Part shown: positions 8,516 to 18,875 of the stretch, piece by piece
Layout: each line of letters begins with the position of its first letter
Position numbering within the stretch: the stretch's first letter is position 1
Position numbers and translations under genes: made by a program
Notes under the pieces: generated by a model
Database searches by the model: none
The model's input: the letters and a program-made list of their open reading frames with translations, nothing else
Told to the model about the DNA's origin: nothing
Assembly (NCBI GenBank): GCA_019637095.1
Contig: JAHBWG010000026.1
Coordinates: 1-64,000, forward strand
Reading direction: 5' to 3'
Length of the DNA: 64,000 nucleotides
Source of the DNA: Sandaracinaceae bacterium
Lineage (GTDB): Bacteria; Myxococcota_A; Polyangia; Polyangiales; Sandaracinaceae

Positions 8516-11476
8516 TCAGCTCCCGGGCAAGAGGAACGCGACGACCGACCGCAGCGCGCCGGACGCGCCGACCGAGCGCCGCCCGTCGCTCCAGGTGAAC
8601 CACGTCCCCCGGGAGGTGGTGTAGACCGACACGTCGCCTTGTCGGCCGCCGATGAGCATCGCGCTCAGCGCCTCGGCCTCGTCCGCGGGGAGCGCGGCCG
8701 CGTCGACCGCCTCGTAGGTGACGCCGGCGCGCCGGCCGTTCTGCTCCCACGCGACCACGTAGCCGCCGCCCGGACGGACGGCGACGCTCGGCGCCTCGTC
8801 GGCGAGCCCCTCCTCGCCGTGGCGCTCGAGCGTGCCGAGCGAGGGCGGGTCGCCGCTCGCCGCGATCGTGCGCGAGATGATGTCGCCCGCGTAGTCCGTG
8901 TCGCGCTCCGTCCACGCGGCGACGAACGTCGAGGCGTCGAGCGCGACGAGCGCGGGCTCGGCGCCGTCGGCGCTCGAGAGCGCGAACGGCGCGGTGGCGG
9001 CGCCGCCCGGGCCGAAGCGGCGCGCGCGGAGCGACGGGCGACCGAACGGCGCCGACGCGGCGACGGCGTAGGCGACGAGAAAGGTGTCGCCGATCGCCGC
9101 GAGCGCCGGTCGTGACGCCGTCTCCGTCGCGCCGGACACGATCCACTCGTCCTCGATCGGCGCGCCGGCGCTCGAGAAGCGGCGCGCTTTGACGACGGTG
9201 GCGCCGAGACCGCTCTCGGTCGCGCTCGCGTCGGTCCACACGACGACGAAGCCGTCGGACAGCGCCGCGACCCGCGGCTCGCGCTGGTCGCCGGCGACGG
9301 TGGCGTTGGCGGCGCGCACGGGATGGACGAAGGTGAGGTCGTCCGGCGAGCTCTCCACGATGCGCAGCGCGATGCCGGTGCCGGCGCCGTCGAGCTCGGG
9401 CGAGGTCCATACCACGGCCCAACCGCCGCCCAGACGTCCGGCCACGCTTGCCTCGGCGTCCCAGCCCGCGCCGGGAAGGGTCGCGAGGACGAGCGGGTCG
9501 GCGAGCCAGCCGGGGGGGAGCTCGACCGGCACGGGAATACCCGTCCAGCCCTCTTCGATCATCGAGTCGACGTCCGACGGGAGCGGGTAGCGCACGCCGC
9601 CGTACGTCGTGCGCTGCGCGCGCAGCTCCGCGTCGTCGCCGGTCTCGGCCACGAAGACGAAGAGCAGCTCGCCGAGACCGTCCTCGGCGAGCGCGGGTGA
9701 GAGACGGCTCGATGCGTCGACACCATCGGCCCGCGAGGAGATGACCGCGCGCTCGCTCTCGCACGTGGACGAGCACGCGTCGCCGTTGCGCGTGTTGCCG
9801 TCGTCGCAGCTCTCGCGCGGCCAGTCGACGCCGACCTCCTCGCCGGTCTGCCGGTAGCCGTCGCCGCACCCGCGCAGGCGGCACGCTCCGAACACGCAGA
9901 TGTAGTCGTCGCCGTCGCCGCCGCACTCGGTGCTCCCGTCGGGGCGCGCGTAGACGGTGCACTCGTCGCACGCGACGATGGCGGTCTCTTGTCCGACGGC
10001 GCCGGTGGGCGCGAGCGTGTCCTCCCAGCTCGCCGCGTCGGCGGGGACGAAGGCGTAGACCCGCCCCGCGCCGGAGCTCGTGCCGGGCGCGCCGACCACC
10101 AGATCGAGCACGCCGTCGCCCGTGACGTCGAGCGCCCGCGCCGCGTTTCCGAGGCCGTCGCCGGGAGGGCGCCCGGACCATCCGTCGATCAGGAACCACG
10201 GTTCGGGGGTGGTGGTCCGATCGCCCTGGTGGACGACGAGGCGCGAGCCGACGCTCGCCGCGAAGAGCGAGAGCACGACGTCCGCGCTCCCGTCGGCGTC
10301 GAGGTCCGCGATGGCGAGCGGGCGCAGCTCGATGACGGACCCGACGAAGTCGGCGAAGAAGCGATCGGCGCTCACCTCGACGAACCCGGCGCCGACGCCT
10401 CCGACGAGCACCTCGTCGCCGGTCGCGGTCGTCAGGTCGCCGACGACGAGCGACGCGCCGAACGAGGACAGCGAGTAGGCGGACGAGAGCGTGTCGTCGC
10501 GCGTGGCCTCGTCGTAGACGTAGACCTCCTCGGCGCCCGGCGCGCCGACGACGAGCTGGTCCTGCGGCGCGCCGCCGACGCGGCCCGCGCCGAGCGCGTG
10601 GCCGAAGCGGTCGCCGTCGACGTCGCCGTCGAGCCGGTCCTCGGGCACGAGCGTGCCCGACGCGTTCAGGAGCCGGAACACCGCGCCGCGGTGCGCCGTG
10701 CCGCCGGTGTGGTAGTGCGGCGCGCCGACGGCGAGGTCCTGATCGCCGTCGCCGTCGAGGTCGCCCGCGACGAGCGCGAAGCCGAGCTCGCTGTCGGCGT
10801 CCGTGCGCGACGACGGGTCGAGGTCCGAGAGCGCGTACGCGGTCGGGGCGCCGAAGCCGTCCGCCGCGCCGCGGTAGACGAGGATCGGCGTGTCGGCGAG
10901 CGGGCCGCCGTAGGCGACGACCAGATCGTCGTGCGCGTCGGTGGCGTCCAGATCGAGCGCGAGCACCTGCGCGCCGAAGCGCGCGTCCTCGACGGGCGAG
11001 GCGGCCTCGAGCGCGAGCCACGGCTGGAAGCCGCGGCTCGAGCCGAGGTAGACGTACACGCGGCCCGCCGCGTCGGTGTCGTCGACGGTCTCGCCCGGGG
11101 CGCCGACGGCGAGGTCCGGGTAGCCGTCGCCGTTGAAGTCGCCGACCGCGAACGCGGCGCCGAACGCGTCGCCGGCTTCGTCACGGTCGAGCGAGGCGGG
11201 GCCTGCTTCGGAGTGCGCCCAGCACGGGGCGCAGTGCGCGTCGTCGGTGGCGAGCGGGCACTCGGGCGGGTCGATCCACGACGCCGGCGGCGCGCCGAGC
11301 GCGGGGGCGCTGGCGAGGACGGCGGGGTCGGCGGGGGGCAGGAGGAGGGTGGGCGGCGCGGCGAGGGGGCCCGCGTCGGGCCCGGCCTCGCCGTCCATGA
11401 GGTCGAGCGCCGGGCGCGGGCCGACTTCGCAGCCGGCGACGAGAGCCAGCGCGAGCGCCATGAGACGGTGCTCCAT
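8516..11476 (-). CDS. FG-GAP repeat lipoprotein with myxobacterial Cys-rich motif
   Basis: About 986 residues. The N-terminus MEHRLMALALALVAGC is a lipoprotein signal with lipobox VAGC. Starting at 11476 keeps the basic n-region; an ATG at 11461, nine bases after a GGAG, is the alternative. Residues about 90-500 hold integrin-alpha-like FG-GAP repeats (AVGDFNGDGYPDLAVGAPG and many GDLDGDGDQDLAVGAP-type copies), expected to fold as a calcium-binding beta-propeller. A Cys-rich segment follows, including CDDGNTRNGDACSSTCE, the pattern of myxobacterial disulfide-rich repeats. The C-terminal third repeats short segments that look like a second propeller. It lies between the Tc A-like gene and the RHS gene, 5 bases from each. 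I infer a surface-anchored partner or adaptor of the toxin; no enzymatic motif is visible. Confidence 0.85.
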   Translation of the reverse strand: MEHRLMALALALVAGCEVGPRPALDLMDGEAGPDAGPLAAPPTLLLPPADPAVLASAPALGAPPASWIDPPECPLATDDAHCAPCWAHSEAGPASLDRDEAGDAFGAAFAVGDFNGDGYPDLAVGAPGETVDDTDAAGRVYVYLGSSRGFQPWLALEAASPVEDARFGAQVLALDLDATDAHDDLVVAYGGPLADTPILVYRGAADGFGAPTAYALSDLDPSSRTDADSELGFALVAGDLDGDGDQDLAVGAPHYHTGGTAHRGAVFRLLNASGTLVPEDRLDGDVDGDRFGHALGAGRVGGAPQDQLVVGAPGAEEVYVYDEATRDDTLSSAYSLSSFGASLVVGDLTTATGDEVLVGGVGAGFVEVSADRFFADFVGSVIELRPLAIADLDADGSADVVLSLFAASVGSRLVVHQGDRTTTPEPWFLIDGWSGRPPGDGLGNAARALDVTGDGVLDLVVGAPGTSSGAGRVYAFVPADAASWEDTLAPTGAVGQETAIVACDECTVYARPDGSTECGGDGDDYICVFGACRLRGCGDGYRQTGEEVGVDWPRESCDDGNTRNGDACSSTCESERAVISSRADGVDASSRLSPALAEDGLGELLFVFVAETGDDAELRAQRTTYGGVRYPLPSDVDSMIEEGWTGIPVPVELPPGWLADPLVLATLPGAGWDAEASVAGRLGGGWAVVWTSPELDGAGTGIALRIVESSPDDLTFVHPVRAANATVAGDQREPRVAALSDGFVVVWTDASATESGLGATVVKARRFSSAGAPIEDEWIVSGATETASRPALAAIGDTFLVAYAVAASAPFGRPSLRARRFGPGGAATAPFALSSADGAEPALVALDASTFVAAWTERDTDYAGDIISRTIAASGDPPSLGTLERHGEEGLADEAPSVAVRPGGGYVVAWEQNGRRAGVTYEAVDAAALPADEAEALSAMLIGGRQGDVSVYTTSRGTWFTWSDGRRSVGASGALRSVVAFLLPGS

Positions 11477-11481
11477 GGCGC

Positions 11482-14400
11482 TTACCGCGAGCGCGTCCAG
11501 TAGCGGTAGCCGAGGACCACCTGCACGTCCTCGACGCGCTGGAAGTCGATCCCGGGCTCGTCCCAGATCCGCAGGAGGTAGGTGCCGTTGATCGGCCGGC
11601 CGCGCAGCTCGTAGCGAGTGTACGGGTCGAGCAGGGTGCGATCCGCGCTCGAGACGGGGTTGGTGATGTGGCGCTCGGCGCCGAGGGCGCGCGCCTGCTC
11701 GATGCGCGCGGTGAACAGCGGTGCGTCGTAGTCGTTGCCGAGCACGTTGCGCACGGTGTACGGACCGAGGTGCTCGAGGGTGTAGGGAACGAAGCCGCCC
11801 GAGTAGCAGGTGGACGGGAGGCCAGCCGCCGCGCAGTCCCGGACTCCCGTGCCGACGACGTTGAGCGCGATGGAGTCGATGCGGTAGTTGTAGTTGCCGC
11901 GCGCGAAGCCGGCGCCGCGGAAGGTGCGGGCGTGCTCGATGTCGCGCTGGTTGATGGTGAAGCTCGTCTCCCAGTAGCAGTACGAGGTCGCCGCGGAGCG
12001 CTCGCACCCGCGGCCGAAGCCCTCGGCGCAGAGGCGGACGCAGTTGCGCCGCCAAGCGCGCGAGCGGAACTCGTCCCCTCGCGTGTCCTCGCAGGTGCGT
12101 TGCCAGCGCGTGAGCGTGCTGCGCGTGTTCTCGAAGATGCCGGGCGGATGAGCCGCGGGGTCGTAGGGCCCGCTCGGCGAGCTCACCACGCGCCGGCTCA
12201 CGTCCTCGAGCATGAGGCCGGCGAGGTCGACCGCCTGGGAGCCGAAGCCGTCGGGCACGATCCGGACGCGCACCACGTCGGAGGTGTCGAGATCGAAGAT
12301 GCGCCAGTAGCGCGTCCACCCCGTGCCGCAGCCGTCGGTGGTCGACTGCGGGGCCCCGGACACGAGCGAGGTCGAGCCCGAGTCGACCACGTCGATCACG
12401 TCGGCGGGGTCGAGCGAGCTCATCGCCTCGGCGAACGCGCCGTACCAGGAGATGCGGTAGCGGCCGGGGGGCAGCGACACGTCCTGCCCGAGCGTCGTGT
12501 TGGCGGTCATGCCGCAGGTGCTCCCGCTGCACGTCGAGCCGTCGGGGTTGCCGAAGTAGACGCGGTGCGCCGTCAGGTCCTCGAGCTCCGGCGAGGAGAG
12601 GATGAACGGCACGAGGTCGTGGGAGCCGTCCGTCTCGACGAGCCGGACCGCGGCGACGCAGTTGGGCTCACCGGTGTCGCAGGCCTGCGCGGTCCAGACG
12701 GGCTCGCCGGTCTCCGCGTTCGTCGGGATGTCGAGCTGGCCCGCCTCGTAGAGGAGGTTGTTCGTCGGGTGCTCGCACCAGCCGCGGATGTTCTGCACGT
12801 CGTCGCGCAGCGAGACGACGGCGGTGTCGCGCCCGTCCTGGAACGGGTGGTCGATCTGGTAGCTCTGCACGACGCGCTCGAGGCGGCGCACGTAGTCGCC
12901 GATGAACTCGTCGGCGAACGCCTGCACGTCGAGGTCGGTCTCGTCGCGGAGGCGGGCGTAGTCCACGCCGGAGAGCTCGCAGACGCGGGCCTCCCAGCGC
13001 GCGGGAGCTTCGACGAGGGCCATGTCGTCCCGCATCATCGCGAGCGGCATCCCGAGGCGCTGCTCCACGGCGCGCTTGGCCATGAACGCCATGCGCACCG
13101 CGTCCTGGTGAGCGCGCTCGTAGCGGACCCGGGTGAGGTTGTAGCGGTTCCGGGTCGCGCGGTTGACGCGCGCGTGGACGTCCGCGGGGTCGGAGTCGAG
13201 GTAGAGGGCCTGGCTCAGGGCGGAGCGGGCCTGGCGGCGGGTGTTGTCGATGCCGGCGAGCGAGGTGTCGACCTGCTCGAGCAGAACCTGCATCCGCGAG
13301 GTGAGCTGAGAAAGTGTAGCGATCCGGGAGTAGAAGCTACCTCGCAGCTCTTGCAATGCCAGTGAACCGTCGAGGTCGGCGTTCTCGCCTTGGATGCGGT
13401 GGACCTCTCTCGCGATCACCGTCTGTATCGCAGCGTTGCCGCAGGCCACGCCAACGATCCCATAGGTCGCTGGGTTCGACCAATCGCCCTGAAGCGCCGA
13501 GGTGAGACACTGCGCGACCTGATTGGCAAGATTCGACCACATGTTGAGCTCTGCGATATCTCGCTCGTTCTCGATTCGCTCGGCGCGCGTACGGAAGCGG
13601 TCGAGGTCGTTGGCCATGCCCCGAACCTCGTTCGCGAGCAGCGGGGGCACCGACGCCAACTCCACGAGCCCCTGTCGTAACTGCGTAACGTTCTGCGAGT
13701 ACACCCCTCCGGTCGCAGGGAACGCTCCAACGGAGGACTGACGACGCAACGCGTCGACGGCGCGCGCGGGCACCCGCGCAAACACGGTACTCTCCGCACG
13801 CTCCTGGAGCGAGTTGGCGGCGCACTCGATGTAGCGAGTCACCGCCGACAGGTCCCGCGCACTCACCACGGTGTCCGGCACGTCCTCCAAGTCGCACCCC
13901 GCTCCGCCTCCGGAGGCTTCCTGCGCGGCCTCGCAAAGCAGTTCTACCGAGTCGAGCATCGCGCCGATCGCGAAGCCGTTGGGCAGCGGGATCATGGACG
14001 TCAGTGAAGCGCCACCCGGGCGAACGACGCGTGATGGTTCGGCACGCAACGGTGGTGTACCGAGCAGCACCTGGAACAGCGGGGGGGCCGACGGAAGGGT
14101 GGCTCTGCCTCCCGTGACCTCACCCGTCGCGCCCACCCCGACCGGTGTCACCCCCATCCCCGCCCAGAACGCGTAGGCGGGAACGTCGGCTCCGGTGGAG
14201 CGGGAGATGTGCCCGGCGTCCACGAGAAGCCATCGCGGGAACGAGCCGCTGCCGCACGTGCCGCTCTGCGCACCCGGCCCGAAGGTGTATCCGGTGACTC
14301 TGTAGGCGTCACCGTAGTACCGCCAGAGGCGAGGCAGATCCGATCCGGTGTGACAGAAGTCGACCACCGACCCGTCACTCGCAGAAGTTCGCAGATCCGA

Positions 14401-16277
14401 CGGGAGCTCCGCGCGCGCCCAGGAGATCAGTGCGCCGGAGTGAGGCGAGAGGCGCTGGACCAGCGGAGTGACCCAAGGCTGGGCGGCTGCGGCCATCATG
14501 GGAACGTGAACGCCGTCGAGGGGCTGGTTGTTGAGCGTCCGCGCAACTAGAACGGCCCTGAGCAGTCGGTCGTTGAACATGGCGCGCAGGTCGGCGTCGC
14601 CACAGTCCGCAGCGCCCATCGGGCTCGCCGCAAGACGACAGGCGAACGGAGACTCACCGTAGTACCCGTCGTGAGTACAGAACTCCGCGTCGGACATCGG
14701 GTCACAGAGAAGCCCCGTCTCGCTGGGACCTCTGAACGGGTCACCGGTTGATAGGCGCCAGGGCCTTCCGTCCAGGGTGAGACCAGAGTAGTCGTGAATC
14801 CGGGCCTCGAACCCAACGCGCCGAGCCAAGCGGCTCATCTGCACCGGGTCGAAGAAGCCTGAGAAGAGGGCTGTCGCAGACTCCCAAGTCAGTTCTGCGT
14901 CCGGGCGTCGTATCTGGCGCAGGGCGGCGCACGGGGGCGGCCTCAACTGCTGACCGGCGCCGGGCTCGCGGCTCTCGTAGTAGCCGAGTCGCTCGTTGAC
15001 GAAGAACCACTCGTACCCCGCCGGGAGCGTGATGCCGAGGCCCTCGCAGTCCGTCGCGTTCGGGTCGGCGACGACGATGGGACAGCTCACGTTGTGGACG
15101 GCGCTCATCTCTACGTTCGGGCACACGTCAGCGTGGTTGTCCTCGTGGCGCCAGAGGCAGAGCGCCGAGGTACCGAGCGCGACGAACTCGTGCACCGTAT
15201 CCGCGCCGAGGCACTCGTAGAGGCGGGCTGCGCCGGGATCCGGGGTGGATGCCGTGGCCCGCGCCTCCAGAACGGCGATCGGGTCGCGGATGCATTCGCC
15301 GACGCGGCAGACGTAGCCCTCACCACAGGGGCACGGGCCACCGCGCGCGTCGCCACCCTCGGGCTCGACGATGCCATCGAGATCGACCGAGCCCCCGCAG
15401 AGCTCCTCGAGGCGGGCCATCGCCGCCTCGGCGCGCATGTCGTTGCCGAGGCCCTGCTCGATGACGCGCTCGGCGAGCTCGTCGGCCTCGCGGGCAGCCT
15501 GGGCGGCCAGGCCGAGCCAGTACCGCCAGGAGCTCTCGTACTCGTCGCCGTCCGCCGACAGCTCGTTCTCCAGGGGAAAACGACCGTCGAAAGACTCACC
15601 GGCGCACGTGACTTGCGGCTGCGTACACCAGTCCGGGCTCGGCGCGATGAGCTCGCCGGCCATCCGGCTCAGCTCGGGCACGACCGGGATGACGAACTCT
15701 CCGGTGGCCGCGGGTGGCCAGACCCCGATTAGCGGGTCGTACGAGCCAGGATGAAACGGCGGCGCTCCGGGCCGACGACTGAGGACGTGCAGCTCTTCGT
15801 CGTTCACCGAAAGGCTGACGAACGTATGGAAAGCGCGGAAGCCATTCATGGACCACGTGCCGTAGGCTTCGGCGGTAACCATCGTGGCGGAGTTCCACTC
15901 GCATGGGATCCCTTCGATGGTCCCCCGAACCGTGCACGAGAGCGCGTCGGCGCCGACGGCGAGGACGACGTCACCCTCGTCCTCGAGGCCGTAATGCTGC
16001 ACGGTGAGGTCGAACACCGAACTCGGACGGAAGATCGACACTCGGGCGGGGCGCTCGCGCTCGACCGCGCCGACGAACATGGCCAGCGGATCCAAGACCG
16101 ACGAGGCGATGGATGGATCCATCCCCCAGTCGCCGTCCCGGATGAGCGTGAGCGCTTGGTCGTACGCGAAGTCGAGCGCGTGAGAGAGACTGCTCGCCGC
16201 ATACGCCGGGTCGAGGATGTCCGACCCGTACGCCGGTGCATCCGCGCTCCAGCGCGCGACGTAGGCGTAGTGCTCCC
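11482..16277 (-). CDS. Tc-toxin A-like protein, 3' portion (after frameshift)
   Basis: This is the downstream part (about 1598 residues) of a ~2040-residue protein whose reading frame breaks at the GGG run read from 16275-16277. A long Cys-containing variable region is followed by an alpha-helical segment (around 13100-13700) ending in YERAHQDAVRMAFMAKRAVE then QRLG, close in pattern to the YDLAKRAE...FELG helix of Tc A subunits. The C-terminus has a beta-rich domain with YRIDSIALNVVGTG and LGPYTVRNVL, and ends INGTYLLRIWDEPGIDFQRV followed by EDVQVVLGYRYW. This resembles the C-terminal TcB-binding domain of TcA. I matched these patterns from memory, without an alignment. Unlike known TcA, this protein is rich in Cys and exported. 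The N-terminal two thirds is less GC-rich than the C-terminus. Confidence 0.7.
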
Positions 16278-17614
16278 ATGTCGGGCAGGGCCGGCGGGCC
16301 GCCGGTGGCGGCGTAGAGGTTCGCGACGGTCGCACCGCCGGGGAGGGTGCGGGTCGGAAGGAAGATGTCGGCGGTACTCCGGGCGAAGGCGCGATGCTGG
16401 TCGCGGAGGTACGAGCGCGCCGTGGCGAAGTCCTCGACCGTGAGGCCTAGCTCATCGGCGAACACTCCTGCAGTGGTCGAGAACGTCCCATCCGGGAGGC
16501 CGCGGAGTGCTAGAAGGCGCGACCGAATACTGTCCGCACCGCCGACCAGGAAGTTCGCCAACGACGGCGTGTCGAGGTTCGTGATCGTGCTCGGCGGAGG
16601 GGCGGCCTCGCGGATGATCTGGATCGCCGCCTGGGTTCGGGCGTTCGGGAGGTCGGTCGTGCACCAGCAGGTGTCGAGCGCGCCCGCGGCTGGGTCCGGC
16701 ACGCCCCCGTCGCCGGTCCCGGCGTCGGCGACGCCACCATCGATCTCAACCGTCCCACCGTGCCCCGCGAGCGAGCCACCGAGCCCGGGATCACCGCCGA
16801 TGAGCAGGTGTGCCCCGTAGGCTCTGGAGAGCACCGGGGCGGAGTTGGCGAGGCGGGCCGCGTCAGCGATGGTGCCCTCGGTAGAGAAGTGGCCGTCGGC
16901 GACCGCGCGATTGGCGCTCACGGCCGCCATCGTGGCCTCGCGCATGACTGACACGGCCTCGATGAACGCCGTGGCGTATGAGCGCGCCAACGTCACTGGC
17001 TCCGCACCCGGACCCCAGTCCGGTGCAGGGCCGTACGTCTGCTCCAGATCCGCCAGGGAGCAGATCGTCGCTGCGTCGAGGTCGCCGCCCTGACGGAGCC
17101 CTGCCATTGCCATCGTCACAGCCGCTCTCGCCTCGCGGGCAGCGCGCTCGAAGATCGCGGCATTGACGGCTGTGGTCTGCGGAGGGACGACCCCGGCGGG
17201 CAAAAGGTCGATGGGACTCGCCACCACGCCAGCCATCTCGACCAAAGAGTTGGCGACACACAAGTGTGCGTGCAAGGAACAGTGGTGATGCGCGCAGGCG
17301 CCCTCCACGGTGCCGCAGATGCTCGGCAGCTGGTCTTTACAGTACTCGTCGAGATTGGTCATGAAACCATCGGTATCCTCGCCGTGGCCGAGAATATCGA
17401 TGCGGGTCTCGCTGCCGTTCGGCCCGAGGACGCGAAGCAGCTGTCTCTGTCGAAGGCGCTCATGGGAGCGTCCGGGATTCTTCGAGAGCGACCACCCCTC
17501 GCTCTCGATGCAACTGGTGCACGTCCAGACACATGCCAACGCAAGAAGGACTCCGGAGAGGTCCCGTGCACGCACGCGACGGTGGAGTCGACGAGATCCG
17601 CAGCATCTGGACAT
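16275..17614 (-). CDS. Tc-toxin A-like exported protein, 5' portion (before frameshift)
   Basis: This is the upstream part, about 446 residues, starting MSRCCGSRRLHRR with a basic n-region, a hydrophobic core (VLLALACVW) and Cys residues at TCTSC, which may be an atypical lipobox. The start lies 7 bases after the stop of the SUMF1 gene. The protein is Ala-rich and mostly helical, with a low-complexity DGGVADAGTGDGG linker near residue 285, and shows no motif I recognise. The reading frame runs through TVANLYAATGGPPALPDMG and then turns into Arg-rich sequence. Removing one G from the GGG at 16275-16277 gives PDMEHYAYVARWSADAP and joins cleanly to the 3' portion. Codon use is healthy on both sides, so this is either a sequencing or assembly slip or a very recent mutation. 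Confidence 0.75.
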
Positions 17615-17621
17615 ACCTACC

Positions 17622-18875
17622 TCATGTTGCGCCGCGAGCGCATCGTATCGTGGTAAAGGAGGCGGCCGTCGACCACCCGAAGCGGTAACGATAGAAGACG
17701 GGAAATCGCACCCGGTCGATGGACGACGAGTGCTGCCAGCCGCGTCGCACTCGAAAGTTTACGGTGGCCGGACCCGTCGGATCCGTCCGAGACTCAGGGA
17801 GCAGGTAGTAGGCCTCGCTCCAGTAGTCGGACACCCATTGCAGACCACCGCCAACGAGTCTTTCGACACCGTAGTAGCTGGCGCCTAGAGGGTGAGCGTC
17901 TACATCGCGCAGCTCTCCGCTTTGTCCGCAATTGATGTAGAGTTCGCACCGCGAGTCATCACCCCAGGGATAGACGACCTCGCGCGGAGCAGGCCCGCGT
18001 GCCGCCTTCTCCCACTCGGCTTCCGTGGGGACTCGGCGACCTCCATCCCACATGCAGAACGCAACCGCCGATTCGAAGGGGACCTCGCGGACGGGATTGC
18101 GCGCGAGGTCGGGGTTCGCGAGACGCGATGCGCCGGTGCTGCCGACGATGGGCGGGCAGCCGCCGGCGTCGATGCATGCCTGGTAGCGCTGGTTGGTGAC
18201 GGGGAAACGGTCGATATAGTAGGCGGAAACGTAGACCTCGGCCATCGGGCTCGAACCCACGTAGTAGTCATCCGGTGGGCTCAGCCCACGGTTGAAGAGC
18301 CCCGCCGGGATGCAGATCTCCTCGGCGTCTGCGGGACTGGTACGCCGCACGCCACCGCACGCATCGACGCAGACGGGGGCGGTCCACGTGCAGTCGGCCT
18401 GGCAGGTGCGCTCCTCGACCTCGCTCGGACCACACCCGGCGAGATCGCGGCTCGTCTCACCCGCCATGCACTCGCCGTCGGGGACGACGACGCGCCACTC
18501 GCCCCAGTCGCAGTCTTCGGTGCAGCGCCTCGTGCGCTCACCGCAGAGCAGGGTGTTCTCGGTCTCGGGCTCGCCGGCGATGCAGACGCCTTCGCCGGAG
18601 CACGCCCCCGGCGTGCCCCAGCGGCCTTCGGCGCCGCACTCCTGGCGGGCGCCGCCGCAGCGGCCGCACGTGACGAAGCGCACCTCACCCGGGTCGCACG
18701 GCTCGTCGGGAGAGCCGGCGTCGAAGCCGGTCCCTCCGGCATCTCCGGCGTCGGCGCTCGTCGCGCCCGCGTCCGACCCGGCGTCGGTACCCGGCGGGTC
18801 GGTGGGCGGATCGCCGCAGCTGACGAGCGCGATGGCGAAGAAGAGAGCGAAGTAGGGGATCCAGCGGTTCATCAT
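17622..18875 (-). CDS. SUMF1/FGE-fold lipoprotein
   Basis: A 417-residue protein. MMNRWIPYFALFFAIALVSC is a lipoprotein signal with lipobox LVSC. The ATG at 18875 has a strong GGAGG five bases upstream and overlaps the metalloprotease stop in ATGA. A DAG-rich linker is followed by a Cys-rich region (about 50-165) and then a formylglycine-generating-enzyme-like domain (about 170-417). Its hallmarks are YYIDRFPVTNQRYQACIDAG, RRVPTEAEWEKAARG, VYPWGDD, and a GFRCAR-like end (TTIRCARG). The family includes true sulfatase-activating oxidases, but many bacterial secreted members are non-catalytic binding or scaffold proteins. I cannot assign activity. Its place just before the Tc A-like gene suggests it assists or displays the toxin. 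The DNA from 17622 to about 18350 is less GC-rich than its surroundings. Confidence 0.88.
   Translation of the reverse strand: MMNRWIPYFALFFAIALVSCGDPPTDPPGTDAGSDAGATSADAGDAGGTGFDAGSPDEPCDPGEVRFVTCGRCGGARQECGAEGRWGTPGACSGEGVCIAGEPETENTLLCGERTRRCTEDCDWGEWRVVVPDGECMAGETSRDLAGCGPSEVEERTCQADCTWTAPVCVDACGGVRRTSPADAEEICIPAGLFNRGLSPPDDYYVGSSPMAEVYVSAYYIDRFPVTNQRYQACIDAGGCPPIVGSTGASRLANPDLARNPVREVPFESAVAFCMWDGGRRVPTEAEWEKAARGPAPREVVYPWGDDSRCELYINCGQSGELRDVDAHPLGASYYGVERLVGGGLQWVSDYWSEAYYLLPESRTDPTGPATVNFRVRRGWQHSSSIDRVRFPVFYRYRFGWSTAASFTTIRCARGAT

Noticed and set aside
8418..11021. Arg-rich minus-strand frame of 867 codons
   Set aside because: It is an alternate-frame shadow of the FG-GAP lipoprotein on the same strand, with no signal peptide or motif.
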